Assembly (NCBI RefSeq): GCF_937616625.2
Contig: NC_065571.1
Location: 53,615,651 to 53,679,650 of the forward strand
Source of the DNA: Mercurialis annua
Taxonomy: Eukaryota; Streptophyta; Magnoliopsida; Malpighiales; Euphorbiaceae
Direction: 5' to 3'
DNA length: 64,000 nt
The notes below the pieces were generated by a model. It was not told the origin of the DNA and made no database searches. It saw nothing but the letters and a program-made list of their open reading frames with translations. Numbering within the stretch: position 1 is the first letter of the stretch; each line of letters starts with the position of its first letter. The position numbers and the translations under genes are program-made. Positions 1 to 12,061 of this stretch are shown one piece after another.

Positions 1-2914
1 ATTTGGTAATAAATAATATAGAAGTAATCGGACCTAAAAGATTTAGCGTTCGACGGACTAAATTGGACGAAAGAAAAGTTATGGATTAAAGAATGAGGAG
101 GTGGCAACTTTAAGGACTTAAGTGAACTTTAGCCAACAACTTATAGGCTAAGTTAAGGAATGAATATCCCATATTCAGCTCATTCTCTCAAAATTAAAAA
201 GAAATAGAAAGAAAGAAAGAAAAAGATGGAGAAGATGAGAGAAAGGGGAAAATGGAGCATTCAACTTCAAATCGAGCTACGGAGCTCGTTTCTCGACCAA
301 ATTTGATGATTTTCGGTGGCTATGGATTCGGGATTCAAGCCTTTACTCAAGGTAAGCACCAATTCACGATTTTGATGGCTAATTTTGGACGAATTTTGAT
401 GAATTGTGGGCTGTTATTTTCGGCAATTAGGAAATCATGGTGTTTGATGATTTTGGTTGATTATAAGCTTATAATTAAGTGTTTTAATGGTTGAATGATG
501 ATTAATTGAGGCTGATATGTTGAAGGTAGGTCATGGCCAAAAATATTTTAACTTGGATGATTAAATTGAATAAAAATGGATGATAAATATATAGGTGAAT
601 TATGACAATTTTGGATGAATTCATGTTGATGATTATTGAAGATCATAAGCTTTGATTAGGTGTTATAATGGCTGAATTATGATGGATGTAATTAAGGTGA
701 ACTAATGAGTGAAATTTGAAAGGGAATGAGCTAGGGTGTTCGGCATACACACTAAGATTAGTGTTCGAATTGATTGACGAATTGTGACGTGTTTGGAAAA
801 TATAAATGGAGAGTCGTAGTGATAAAATGTTGTGCGTTTGTTTCCTAGGCTCGAAAAGGATTCCGGACAGCCATGCCCTGCCCCTACTAGGCAGAGGAAT
901 GCATAGGAGCTGAATGGGCAGTCCTCACGCGTCGAGAACGGAAGCATTCATCAATTAGTAAGTTCGATAGGCGACGGGTCGAGGTAAGTTAAAGTATAAA
1001 GTTCGACGTGTTCAAATCAAGTTGTTGATTGAAATTTGGAATAGTTAATGATCAAGGAAATTTGTCCCTAGTCTAGTAAAATGAATTATGATATAAATGC
1101 TAAGGTATTAGGTTCCGATAAGTTATAAGTTACGAGATAAGTTACGCAAACTAGTAGGACGTTTTGCAGAAAACTATTATGCAAAACAGCCCTGTTGCGA
1201 AGGCCGTATCTCGAGCTATATAACTCCAAATTAAGTTCCGTTTGTTGTTACGGAAACTTAAGGATGTTATCTAAACATGTCTAAGTATAAGTTTTTGATG
1301 AATCGGAACCTAAGATGTTCATTTTGGACTGAACATTTTATTGTGCAGTCTGCCCTGCACTTGTAATCAGCTTTAAGGAAATAACTTCGGAACTAATTTC
1401 CGACACCTTCGGGTGCTAGTCTCGGTCCGAGACCTAAACAAATATTTTAGGAGACATTCTAATATTTAAGAATGTTAAGTTTGTTTAGAGGTCGAACTGT
1501 TTTAAATGAGCGGTTTCGATAGCCGAAGTTGGCTAGAAATTATATTTTGGATATTTAGCATATAGTTAGAATGTTAATAATTTAGGTTATTATCGAATCT
1601 TTGTAGACTCGCCGAGGCGACTACTAACAGGACACGGAACGTGACGAACGATATTGCTTTGTTTGTTCTAGAAGATTTTGGATAGCAAGTGGTGAGTTTA
1701 CGGTTTACTTTTGCGTGTTGTTAATAAAAGTTATTTATTTTGTTTATTATTATTATTAATGCATCGCATAAAATGTTATTATTCATAATGATTATTATTT
1801 TTATTAAATGTTTACTCTTTATGAAATAAAACTAGTATAGTGATCCGAGGAAACGAGCTACCTATTGGGCGTCAATAGGCTGTGTGATCACCAGTGTCCG
1901 GTTCAGTCATAGAATTAGTATATATAGATGCTTGTATTTTAAAATGTTTAATATGATCTCGTTAAATGATGACTATGTTTGGGAGTAAAGAGGATTATGT
2001 TTTTGGTAGATACGTGAGTAACTCGGTTGAACTATCTCGGGACCCGTATCTAGTGAGTAACTCGGTTGAACTATCTCGGGACCCGTATCTAGTGAGTAAC
2101 TCGGTTGAACTATCTCGGGACTCACACCTTGGGATTAAGCAGTGACATGATGTAACTCGGTTGAACTATCTCGGGACTATGTCACGTGGTAACGAGTAAC
2201 TCGGTTGAACTATCTCGGGACTGTACCACTTGGATTGAAATGATTTGATATAATATTGATGGATACAATATGAGTAGGATACGGATAGGAAATAGTAAGA
2301 GTTTAAGATTAAGGTTAATCGGATCTAATACTTGATATACACTATGTTCATATATATATGTTATGTTTTAAATGCGATGTTATTTTACATAACACCATTA
2401 GTATACGTAAACTCACTCAGTATTTCCCAAAATACTGACCCCCTCACAGTGTTCCATTTCAGGGTCATAGTAAAGGATGTGACGAACTTCTATCCTTGTT
2501 CCATAAGTTTGGAGTTTGTACGGAATCAATAGTGCTGCAGTAGTTGAGTTCTAGTAAGTTGTAACGGTGTGTCAAACGGTTTTGATCGTAAAACGTATAC
2601 TCTGGTATTTGTAAAAGGTTTTGAAACTGCGCTTTTAAACCGTTTGTTAAAGGTGGAACGGGCTGTGCTGGATGTAAGACATCGCAATATAAGACCCAGG
2701 TTCCTATGTAATGTTTTCAGGTTTTGAATTGGACGTTTGTATACGTCAAGAATGGAAAGGCTTTTATGAAAATGATTTTGTATATGATTATGATTTTTGT
2801 TTTATCAATTTATTCGCGAAAAATTTATACTCGTTTTAGGCTTGCTACGGGTTTTGGAAACGAAATTTCCCATTCCCTAGCGCCGGTCTCGGCTCTCGAT
2901 TTTGGGTCGTGACA
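1..2914 (+). mobile_element. Right part of a long LTR (solo LTR or 3' LTR), probably Ty3/gypsy
   Basis: No gene is visible in this stretch. Its right edge at 2914 ends in GGGTCGTGACA, the usual 3' terminus of long plant Ty3/gypsy LTRs that begin TGTCACGACCC, and the next bases (CTTAT, 2915-2919) would be the right target duplication. A subterminal region resembling the CTCACTCAGTATTTCCC stretch of such LTRs lies at about 2411-2460. The left end is outside the window, so the LTR is at least 2.9 kb and it cannot be told whether this is a solo LTR or the end of a full element lying to the left. The short ORFs inside are not coding. Assignment to a lineage (Tekay-like chromovirus is a guess from LTR length) is inference. 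Confidence 0.6.
2007..2229. repeat. Five spaced copies of a 24-bp core, four flanked by complementary stems
   Basis: A 24-bp core beginning TAACTCGGTTGAAC and ending CTATCTCGGGA occurs at 2019-2042, 2058-2081, 2097-2120, 2153-2176 and 2197-2220. Spacing is irregular. Copies 1, 3, 4 and 5 are enclosed by inverted flanks that differ from copy to copy: TAGATACG/CGTATCTA (2007-2014, 2045-2052), GTGAG/CTCAC (2092-2096, 2121-2125), GTGACAT/ATGTCAC (2142-2148, 2179-2185) and GTGGTA/TACCAC (2186-2191, 2224-2229). Copy 2 has only a CTAG/CTAG match. The array lies inside the LTR. Confidence 0.85.
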
Positions 2915-2957
2915 CTTATGAAAATAACAAAATTATTTATAAATTATATTTAATTGT

Positions 2958-3096
2958 ACGGGAAACGGGGATCCCCATGAGGATGGGGACGGGGATGATT
3001 TTATACCCATTAATTAAATGGGGACGGGGATGGGGATTCTCCATAGAAGCAGGGACGGGGATGGGGATGGCTTCCCCGTCCCCACCCCGCTTCATT
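2958..3096 (+). repeat. GGGGAY-rich low-complexity tract
   Basis: The tract is built from repeats of GGGGACGGGGATGGGGAT type, with a short complementary CCCCGTCCCCACC run at its right end (about 3076-3088), so it can fold back. It follows the LTR directly. Such tracts are often found next to plant transposable elements; no coding function is suggested. Confidence 0.6.
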
Positions 3097-4346
3097 GTCA
3101 TCTCTATTTCAAACTCTCAAATTTGTTGATATTGGTAAGAATTTACCTGTTACGAATTTTATTGATATTGGTATTAATGAAAAAAATGAGCCAAGAGGGA
3201 AAGATCTATTGGCGCGAGTTAAAGGTAAATTCAAAGCAGAGAAGGAAAGTTTTAATAGGCTGAAATTAAAAGCTAAAAAAATGGGGTGAAAAAGCCCAGC
3301 TCAAGAAATAATCAGTCTAAAAAAGCCCAGTTCCAATTTAGTGGTAAAACGATACCGTTTACAGATATCTATATTGTGAAGGTCTTTGAACAAAATGAAA
3401 TTGGTAAATTAAAAAAAAATGCAATTGTATAAGAAGAATATGGTTGTATTCAAAAAACATTATCTCATTATGAAGACTATGTTTGTAGAGAGTCGGATAT
3501 GTTATTTTCAGCGGTGGTTCCTTTTAATCAGAACGTTCAGGGTATGGATTCCCTTAAAACGTTCAAAAAGTCTAGATTTAATTATTAGATCTGGTTATTT
3601 TAGCTTATATAATCGGATGACCCTTGTTGGTTAGCAGCCCTAGCCGATGACTGTATTTTTACAGCTCTCATCATCTTTTCTAGAATAGTTGACTTAATGT
3701 GTTGAGAAACCGTTCATGTAATTTTTATTATTATTAATGGAAATTTTAGCTTTTGAAAAAAAAAATTTATATATAATATCAATTGAGCATCGCATGCTAT
3801 CTTTTTAAAATAAATTTGTTCTCTATAAAAATTTAACCAAACATTTGGTTTTTTTCTAGTGAAAAAATTGCGATTTTCATTTTGAATCGAAAAATTAATT
3901 TATTTAATGACTTATATATTCTATAATGTTTTTGAATAAAACTACTATGTTCATGGAGTTGTATTTTTTTGTGTGCTTTGTGCAATTTTTTAAGTTAATT
4001 TAAATAGATCTTTAATCGTATAATTTTTCACTGTTCAAATTTTAGTACATATTTTAAAGATTTTTTGAATTTTGATTGAAACATACTAAAACGAAACAAG
4101 ATAAATTTCACTACATGTGTAAATAATACTCGAGATATATTCACGGTTTATTTTGCGCGGTTAATTTTTTTTGGTTTAAATCTTGATATAATTCATAAGA
4201 AAATAAATAATTAAAACAGATAAATGCAAAAAAGATTGCCAACAAGGCAACAAACAACAGGAAAAGGACAAATAACGTAAGCCATGAGCTTCGAGATTGA
4301 TTTGGAGAGATGACTTAAACTTGTTGCTTATGAAAAATTTAAGATA
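3097..4346. other. AT-rich spacer without a recognisable gene
   Basis: The only reading frame of note is a 64-codon ORF on the plus strand (3095-3289), rich in lysine near its end, with no domain I recognise and no visible splice partner. The rest is AT-rich with homopolymer runs. I see no RNA gene or clear transposon ends. Confidence 0.4.
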
Positions 4347-4356
4347 GTTGATTATA

Positions 4357-4852
4357 GGCTTAATTATTTAAAAAACCCTCACCTTTAACTTTTTTTTCGT
4401 TTATACCCTGACCTAGGAAAATTGTCACATATACTCATGACCTTATCTTTATGTTTCACCTCTACCCTCGAGGTATTAAATTTACCTCTTTTCATTTGAA
4501 AAAAAGTTTAAAATAGTCCTTCATTTTTAGTATATATTCTAATTACACGTCAATGTTATTAATTATACAAAAATTGAATTTTTTTTTTGAAAATAATAAT
4601 ATTAGCGGTTTTTAATTTTAGGACTTATTTGAGCGTTTTTATAGATGAAGTATTTGTTTGCAATTTTTTTTATTAAAAAAAGGTATAAAATAACCCTTAT
4701 ATTTAGTTATTTTCAATAAATCATCTTTTTTTTGAAATCTAGGGTAGAGGTGAAACATAAAGACAAGATCATGAGTATTTGTGACAATTTTCCTAGGTCA
4801 TGGTATAAACGAAAACAAAATTAAAGGTGAGGGTTTTTTAAGTAATTAAGCC
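4357..4852. mobile_element. MITE with GGC...GCC ends and 10-bp target duplication (Mutator type)
   Basis: The element has terminal inverted repeats of roughly 130-150 bp (4357-4500 against 4725-4852), starting GGCTTAATTATTTAAAAAACC on the left and its near-perfect complement on the right. It is flanked by a perfect 10-bp direct repeat, GTTGATTATA, at 4347-4356 and 4853-4862. There is no coding capacity. Related elements with similar ends lie at 20026-20372 and 49643-50146. A 9-11-bp duplication is the mark of Mutator-like transposases. Confidence 0.85.
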
Positions 4853-4862
4853 GTTGATTATA

Positions 4863-5723
4863 TAAGTTACGGCCACGTGTAGGCCATATTATAGACAAAT
4901 ATTTGTTTAGAGATAGTATGATTGGAGCGTGGCTATAATCATTGAAATCATATCCTTTACAACAAAACACTCACCACTTTTACTTTTCAATTACCTCCAT
5001 ACTTTTCTCTTTTAGAAAGACCAATTTCAAATTTTTATGTCTTACTTTCTAGTATTAACATTGCTTGCTAGCTACTTTTATTGTACAAATTACTCCGGCT
5101 AATAAGCAAAATTTGAAATGTAGTATGATTTTTTTATTAAACTATATCACAATAGATATGGAAGTTAAATAAAAATATGTACAACATTTTTCGTAAATTG
5201 TTTAATCGATTTGAAAATTTATTTATTTAATTATCTAAATAAATTAATACAATCAAACTCTTTTTAATTTTCATAAAAGACAATAAAATAAACTTATATC
5301 AAGAAAAATAATAGAAACTTTCATTAAGAAAAATAAAATAAACTTTTCATTATTTAATAAAAATATTAATAGAAAATGACAATTTTATAGATTGACTTAA
5401 GAAATAAATTTATACCAAGATCAAAGAGAGCAAAATGAACTGTTATTTATTGACTATTTTTTTTTTGAATAATACATACTATCAATTGAGCCAATTAAAT
5501 CAAGGCATTATTTAGTTGAGGATAATTCAATTAAAAAAATATTTTTTAGAAAGTAACATTCAATTTTTATTTGGTGTATTTTTTATATTTACATTTCTAA
5601 AAAGTCGAAGGTTTAACTCTCCTTTAGCTAGAAAAAAAGCTTTTTAAAGAAAATACATGTAAGTTTTATTTTTTCGGTTAAATGGATATGAAATATAATA
5701 GTTTTTTTATATTTAAGTTTTAG
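4863..5723. other. AT-rich intergenic DNA
   Basis: I see no ORF, repeat or RNA gene that can be supported here. The stretch ends at the poly(A) side of the LINE insertion. Confidence 0.5.
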
Positions 5724-8700
5724 TTTTTTTTTTTGATGAATAGAATTTTATATAACAGCCACAAGAAGTGGCAAAGCCGAAACTTATAGCTTTCGCACAA
5801 GAAGTGGCACACTCAAAGTGGCACACTAAAGGCTTAGGCTATAGGAAACGAACTAAAAAAAATCACCAGTTCGAATACAAAATACAGAAAGGATTTCTGT
5901 AGAAATCTAAACCCGAGTAACAAAAATTCCTATTACTACACTTAAAAAGAAAAGCTGCTCTAATAAAGCAATAAAAAATCAATGCCTCCTTAGAAGAGAT
6001 TTCGTTCCGAAAGACTCTGCAATTTCTACATTTCCATATCTCCCAAACCACTAAGGACCATAGAATCTGCCAAAGTTTCCAGTAAGGACCCCTCGGGACA
6101 ATATAGTGCCACTGAAGCATAAATCCTTCAAAAGAGTTCGGAAACACCCAAGCTATATCCAATTTCTGAATCACACCACACCAAATACTCCTTGCAAAAA
6201 CACAATGAATAAACAAGTGTTCCTGCGACTCCACCATATTACAAAGAGAGCACATCGAGTTATCAATGGTGACTATAAAACGTCGTGCTAAAAATTCTAA
6301 TGTGGGAACTCGATTGTGTAAAGCAACCCAAATAAAAAATTTAACACGAGGTGGAGCCTGAGAATTCCAAACCTGAGCAAAGGATGATGGGTTCACTTCA
6401 CAATTAACAACTGAACCATCACTACCCATATTAGCATTAATATTATTAGTTTCCATGTCCACTGCCCAATCCCTTAACCCACGCCCAACATTTAAATTAT
6501 GATGAGAAGTGGGAAATGGCATCAACTCATTAATAAAGTCAGCAGCACGCAAGGACAAAGGAGGCTCACCACGATGAAAAATCTCACTGCCTTCGACTGC
6601 TACTGTACGAGCATAGGGCTGCTCATGCAAAGGAGAATTTGCTTTTGACACCAACTTACAAAATGAAGCTGCCGAATAAATACCTGAAGGACTATTCCAT
6701 GAAATTTCATCCAATCTGTCATCTATAAAATGAAGCTCATTAAATAAAATCTGAAAATTACTAAGAAGCAGTAACTCTGACCCTCTCAAACGTCTTCTCC
6801 ACCTCCATCCGTCTCGCCTAATATCAGCAATACGAGCATGTTTTTGATTAGAAAGATTGAAAAGTTTAGCGAATAAATCCATAGCCATACCATTTCCCAA
6901 CCAATTATCATGCCAAAACATCACACAGCCACCATCCCCAACCTTATACTGAACATTATTAATGAAAAGTCTCCACATAAAATCATCACCACAACACTTC
7001 TTTTTTATTCCTTTCCAAATACTTGACATTTTTGTAGAATCTCCGAAACGTAATGAATCCCAATCAGAGATATTGGAGCAACTCGAAACAACATTAAACC
7101 ATAGTGAACTCCTGTTATTAAAACGCAACTTCCACACCCATTTGAATAACAAACTCTGATTTCTAACTCTAAGATTAGAAATACCCAAACCACCCGTATC
7201 AAAATCTTGGCAAATAACCTTCCAAGAAACTTTACAAAGGGTTCTAGATGAAGAATCACCTTTCCAGAGAAAGCGTTTCATGTAAGATTCCAGCTTTCTC
7301 TGAACCCCACAAGGCATACTGAATACAGACATAAAGTAAACTGGCACACTAAACAGGACAGATTTTATAAGGACTAACCTTCCTGCAGGAGAAAGCAGAG
7401 ACCCCTTCCATAATGCCAACTTAGCTTTGAATCTGTCCACAACGTGATCCCAAAACCCAGAAGCCAGCTGCCGTCGCACCAACGGCAGACCAAGATACTT
7501 AATAGGGAGAGATTCAACCTTACAACCCACCATATGAGCAGCTGCAGCTACATCCTCAGTATTAATATTAATTCCCATAATGGAGCTTTTATGGAAATTA
7601 ATCTTCAAACCAGACACAACTTCAAAACATCGAAGAATCCGAGTCAAATTCTTTAGATGCTCTAAATCATAAGGAACAAAAATAAGAGTGTCATCAGCAA
7701 ATTGCAAGAGAGAAATTGGATCATAATCATCTGCAAAAGAATAGCCTCGAGTAAAACCCAAATGGCGAGATTTATCAAGAATGTATTTAAGTCCTTCAAC
7801 TGCTAATACAAACAAATAAGGGGAAATAGGATCTCCCTGCCGAACTCCCCGTTGTAGCTTAATTGGATCCACAGGACTACCATTAACCAAAATTGCCGTG
7901 GTAGCGGAAGAAAGACAGTACGACATCCAATCAAGCCATAGCTGCGGAAGACCCATACAACGCATAACCGACAACAAATACTCCCAATCAATAGTGTCAA
8001 AAGCCTTTTGAAAATCAATCTTTAGAACAAGCAGTTTATGCTTTCGCCTATTTGCTAAATGAATTAATTCATTAGCAATCATAGAACAATCAAGAATACT
8101 TCTACCCTTCAGGAAAGCATGCTGACTATCCGACACAATCATGGGTAGAAGAGGAGCTAAACGCAATGACAAAGCTTTAGATAAAAGCTTGTATAACCCA
8201 TTCACCAAGCTTATAGGACGGAAGTCCTTGATATTAAAAGACCCAATTACCTTAGGAATTAGCACCATGAAGGAAGAATTAATTCCTTTTGATAAATAGC
8301 CAGATCTATGAAAGGTCGAAAACATATCAAGAATAGCTACTTTCATAGTAGTCCAAGCTCTACGGTAGAAAAAGAAGTTAAACCCATCCGGCCCTGGAGC
8401 TTTCTTTTCATTGCAAGAAGAAATAGCTAAGAAGACTTCCTTTTCATCAAACTGCTGAACCAAGGAATCAGCCTGCACCCTTGTTAAGATTTTAAAACCC
8501 AACCCAGATAAATCATATTGGACCCTCTCTTTCTGACTATATAGAGAACTAAAAAATTCTCTAATATGAAGTCTCATATCAACTGGCTCCGAATAGATAT
8601 CATCTCCTACCTGTATAGCAGAAATATGATTGTTCCTGTGATGCTGAGAGGCAATACTGTGAAAGAACTTAGAATTTCTATCACCAGATAAATTCCACTT

Positions 8701-9118
8701 CAGGCGAGACTTTTGAATCCATAAAGACTCCACTCTTTTTTCAGCCACCCACAAATCATTCTTAAGAGCTATTAAACAATTATTCTCCTCTTCTGAGAGC
8801 TGTCTGGATTCAGCCACCAACTCCTTATCTAAAATAGCACAGTTAAGCTCTTTAATGATTTTATTTTGATCGCCAAAGACATTATTATTCCAACCTTTAA
8901 TAAGAGACCGCAACTTCCTTAATCTCTGGGTGAGATTATGAGAAGAAGAACAGATAGAACTCCATGAATCTGAGATAAAAATACTGAAGTCAGTGTGCTC
9001 CCACCAAGCATCTACTGAACGAAAAGGACGTGGCCCCCAGTCAAAACTATTAGCAGATCGAAAACAGATTGGAACATGATCAGATTTGCCCTGAGGAAGG
9101 GCAGAGAGAGATAGATTC
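5724..9118 (-). mobile_element. 5'-truncated L1-type LINE
   Basis: This is a non-LTR retrotransposon copy in minus orientation. Its 3' end is a short oligo(A) tail (read as T on the plus strand at about 5724-5734), preceded by a short 3' UTR with repeated AGTGGCACAC-type words (5765-5830). The upstream end, about 9110-9118, falls inside the endonuclease domain, so ORF1 and most of the endonuclease are missing, as expected from incomplete reverse transcription. No convincing target-site duplication is seen on the two sides. Confidence 0.9.
5863..9115 (-). pseudogene. LINE ORF2 fragment: end of endonuclease, reverse transcriptase, zf-RVT domain
   Basis: The open frame runs without a stop from the truncation point to 5863. 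Residue numbers here count from codon 8911-8913. Upstream of it the frame still encodes the SDHVP motif that closes the APE-type endonuclease. Reverse transcriptase motifs follow in order: GPDGFNF (about 174-180), FRPISL (231-236), DFQKAFD (300-306), GVRQGDPISP (356-365) and the catalytic FADD (about 405-408). The C-terminal part has the cysteine/histidine pattern of the zf-RVT domain. No RNase H domain follows. Normal L1 ORF2 starts with a full endonuclease, so this copy is dead for autonomous movement although the RT core shows no visible damage. It should not be counted as a host gene. Confidence 0.9.
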
Positions 9119-10807
9119 TATTCTTTCAAAAAGCATTTTTCCCTTCCAGTTATAAAAAACTATAACTTTTTGTAAAGTGCAGCTGATTAATAAATCAAGT
9201 ATAATAGTTATTGATTTCTTGCAAATTAAATTTATGAATATTTAACTTCGTAAAAATAATATTTTTGAAAAATTGTATAGTTTTGTCCAAACTAAGGCTT
9301 AATATTTCTAATTCATTTTCATGTTTTATGTTCTAAAAATAAAATTTAAAAAGAGAGCCCTAAAGCGTGATAAATTACGGTCCTTGAAAATCAGGGCAAT
9401 AAAAAAAAAGATATAACCTGAAAGGTAGCGTTTATCTTATTAATGTCCCACATCCATTTCTTCCCTGTAAAAGTGCAGCTATTGAGAGGTCAATTGCTTC
9501 CTCCTTTTTCTATATTTTTTTTATCGTGAGTAATTAAATATTTTTTACGAGGAAATTTCCGATGAAACCCGACTATTCTTGAGAAGTAGAGCCATAGAGG
9601 CCGACTTTGGCATTCCGATGTTTGAATCTATTTAATACGAGCTTTTTAAAATTTGTCAATAAATATTTTCAATAAAATTCATATTGTGGGTAATTCAAAT
9701 CACCAGTATATTGTTTGTTCTGAATTTATCGTCCACACTTATAGCCAATTGAGCCAATTCTTAGTGAATAATCAAATGTTTATGCATAGGTATTATTTTA
9801 TCCAAGTAATAAGTGATTTATTTTCCGGGAAAGTGTTGTCAAACTTATCCTAATATGATGCTCATTTCAGTTTACATACTTAATAATATAAATAAACCGG
9901 CCATATGGAAATTACACAGCTTTGATATACCTATATATAAATTTATATAAAGTCAAGTTGCGTATTACTAACAACAAATATATTATATTGTGTGTAATGC
10001 AGTTTACTATTATATATATGTAAGATTAGATATTTTACATGAAAGTTTATGCAAATAATAAAATTGATTAATTTTAAGACGTAATCTCTATTGTTTATAA
10101 CAGGTTCTTTGTCAATTCAAAAATAAATGTGTTTTCTATGATTTTTTTTTTAAATAATATTTCTTACTTCATATATTAATAAAACAATAACCTGATGATA
10201 AAAAAATAGTAAATTTTCATACCATTTTTTAACAATTGCAATTTCTCATAAATGATCAATATTATTATAAAAAGAATATTAAGTTTGTTATATTTGTTTA
10301 TAAAATATATCATAAAATTTATGGAACGTAAACTAATTTATAAACAGTTTTATTTTTATTAAATCAATATAATGTTTTTTTAAATTTATTAAAGAAAGTA
10401 AAGTTATTTTAGAAAAAAAATAAACTTATAAAATACGGCTATGGTATTATCTTAAAGTTAAATAATTATAAGTGAAATCGCCACATTAAATCCGATCCAA
10501 TGACTAATATTTAGAAATTATCTTTATTTGATGTATAACTATAGAAAAAATTTGAATATAGAAATGCATGTTTATCTACTTATTATTATATTTTTTTATT
10601 ATTATTATATTTTGGTTGTTGATTGCAGGTTAAGGTAGGGTAAACTTGAGTGAAAGGAATGGGTTAAGAGATGATCGCCACTGACCACGACGTCTCCTCT
10701 AAGTCTCCCTCCAGCTTCCGGTGGACAGCCTGTTAATAATTATTATTTCTCTCACCATTTGCAAAATTTCAATATTCAAAAAAATTAAAATAGAATTATC
10801 TTCATAA
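9119..10807. other. AT-rich intergenic DNA; one 21-codon coding-like piece
   Basis: Most of this stretch is AT-rich with no supported gene. At 10671-10736 a short ORF (MIATDHDVSSKSPSS... to a TAA) has much higher GC and coding-like codon use than its surroundings. It might be a leftover first exon cut off by the foldback element that begins at 10817, but no continuation was found. Confidence 0.35.
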
Positions 10808-10816
10808 TAAAAATAA

Positions 10817-12052
10817 AAGAAAAGGATCATTCATGCCCCTAGGGTTTGGGGTCTGGATCAAGTAAGCCCTCAACGTTCGTAAAGGTTCATCTAGGCCCCC
10901 AACGTTTGTAAAAATGGACAATCAGGTCATTCGGTTTAACGCCGTTTCATTGCTCCTAAACTCCGTTAATATAATCCTACGTGGCAAAGATAAAAGGATC
11001 ATTTATGCACCTAAGGTTTGGTTCCAGGATCAAATGAGCCCTCAACGTTTGAAAAAGGTTCGCTTATTCCCCCGACGTTTGAAAAGGTTCACTTATGCCC
11101 CCAACGTTTGAAAAATGAATAGTTAGGCCCCCAGTTTAACACTGTCACAGTGCTTTACAGACTCCGTTAGTGTGATCCTACGTGGCTAATTTTTACCGTC
11201 AAATTTTTATCTACGATGACAGTCTTTCTCTCAGCAACAATAATCCGTCGTTACAAAGTCATTTTATTACAAGACCGAGCTAACCCGACAGACTATCCTT
11301 CTCCAACAATCGAATAAAGAATTCTATTCGTTAATCGGTATTTTGTTTGATGAAACTTGCAATGTCAGAGACGGAAAAAAAGAAATGTTTGGTGAGGTAG
11401 AAGGAGGCAGTGCATGAGATGGAACGCCAAATGAAAAATAATACAATTTTTATCTTTTTAGTTAACTTTTTATATAATTGTTGGGTTTCTAATTTTTGGA
11501 GAAATGTAATTGTCGAATCGAAACACATGAAGAAGATGAATAAACTGATTATTATTTTTATAATTTACGTTTCATTATTAATTGTGTTTAATCGTCTTCA
11601 ATGATAGCGGAGAATTATTACCGATTAAATGTTCGACGCCGGTTGCTTATGGTTCGATTAATGGAAAACACTAAAAATTAGCCATGTAGGATCACACTAG
11701 TAGAGTTTGGAAAGCAATGATACAACGTTAAACTAGGGGCCTAACTGTTCATTTTTTCAAACGTTGAGGGCAAAGATGAACCCTTTCAAACATTAGGGGC
11801 ATAAGTGAACCTTTTTCAAACGTTGAGGGCTCATCTGATCACGAAGCAAAACTTTAGGGGCATAAATGATCCTTTTATCTCTGCCACGTAGGATCACACT
11901 AACGGAGTCTTAGGAGCAATGAAACGGCGTTAAACTAAGAGGCCTGATTGTCAATTTTTACAAACGTTGGGGGCATGGATGAACCTTTCCGGACGTTGAG
12001 GGCTTACGTGATCCAGACCCTAAACCTTAGGGGCATGAATGACCCTTTTCCC
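10817..12052. mobile_element. 1.24-kb foldback element with duplicated arms, 9-bp target duplication
   Basis: The arms (about 10817-11205 and 11670-12052) are inverted complements of each other, with ends GAAAAGG and CCTTTTC. The 9-bp direct repeat TAAAAATAA flanks the element (10808-10816 and 12053-12061). Each arm holds two tandem versions of the same roughly 180-bp segment, recognisable by repeated words such as CCCTCAACGTTTG, CCTACGTGGC and GGATCATTYATGC. The unique centre (about 11206-11670) has no convincing ORF. Mutator-type origin is inferred from the length of the duplication. Confidence 0.8.
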
Positions 12053-12061
12053 TAAAAATAA

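Noticed and set aside
2007..2229. CRISPR-like array
   Set aside because: The repeats are spaced, but the sequence is inside a plant LTR, the spacers are partly copies of each other, and there are no cas genes or bacterial context.
3095..3289. Small lysine-rich protein gene
   Set aside because: The 64-codon frame has no recognised domain, no promoter or splice evidence, and lies in repeat-derived DNA.
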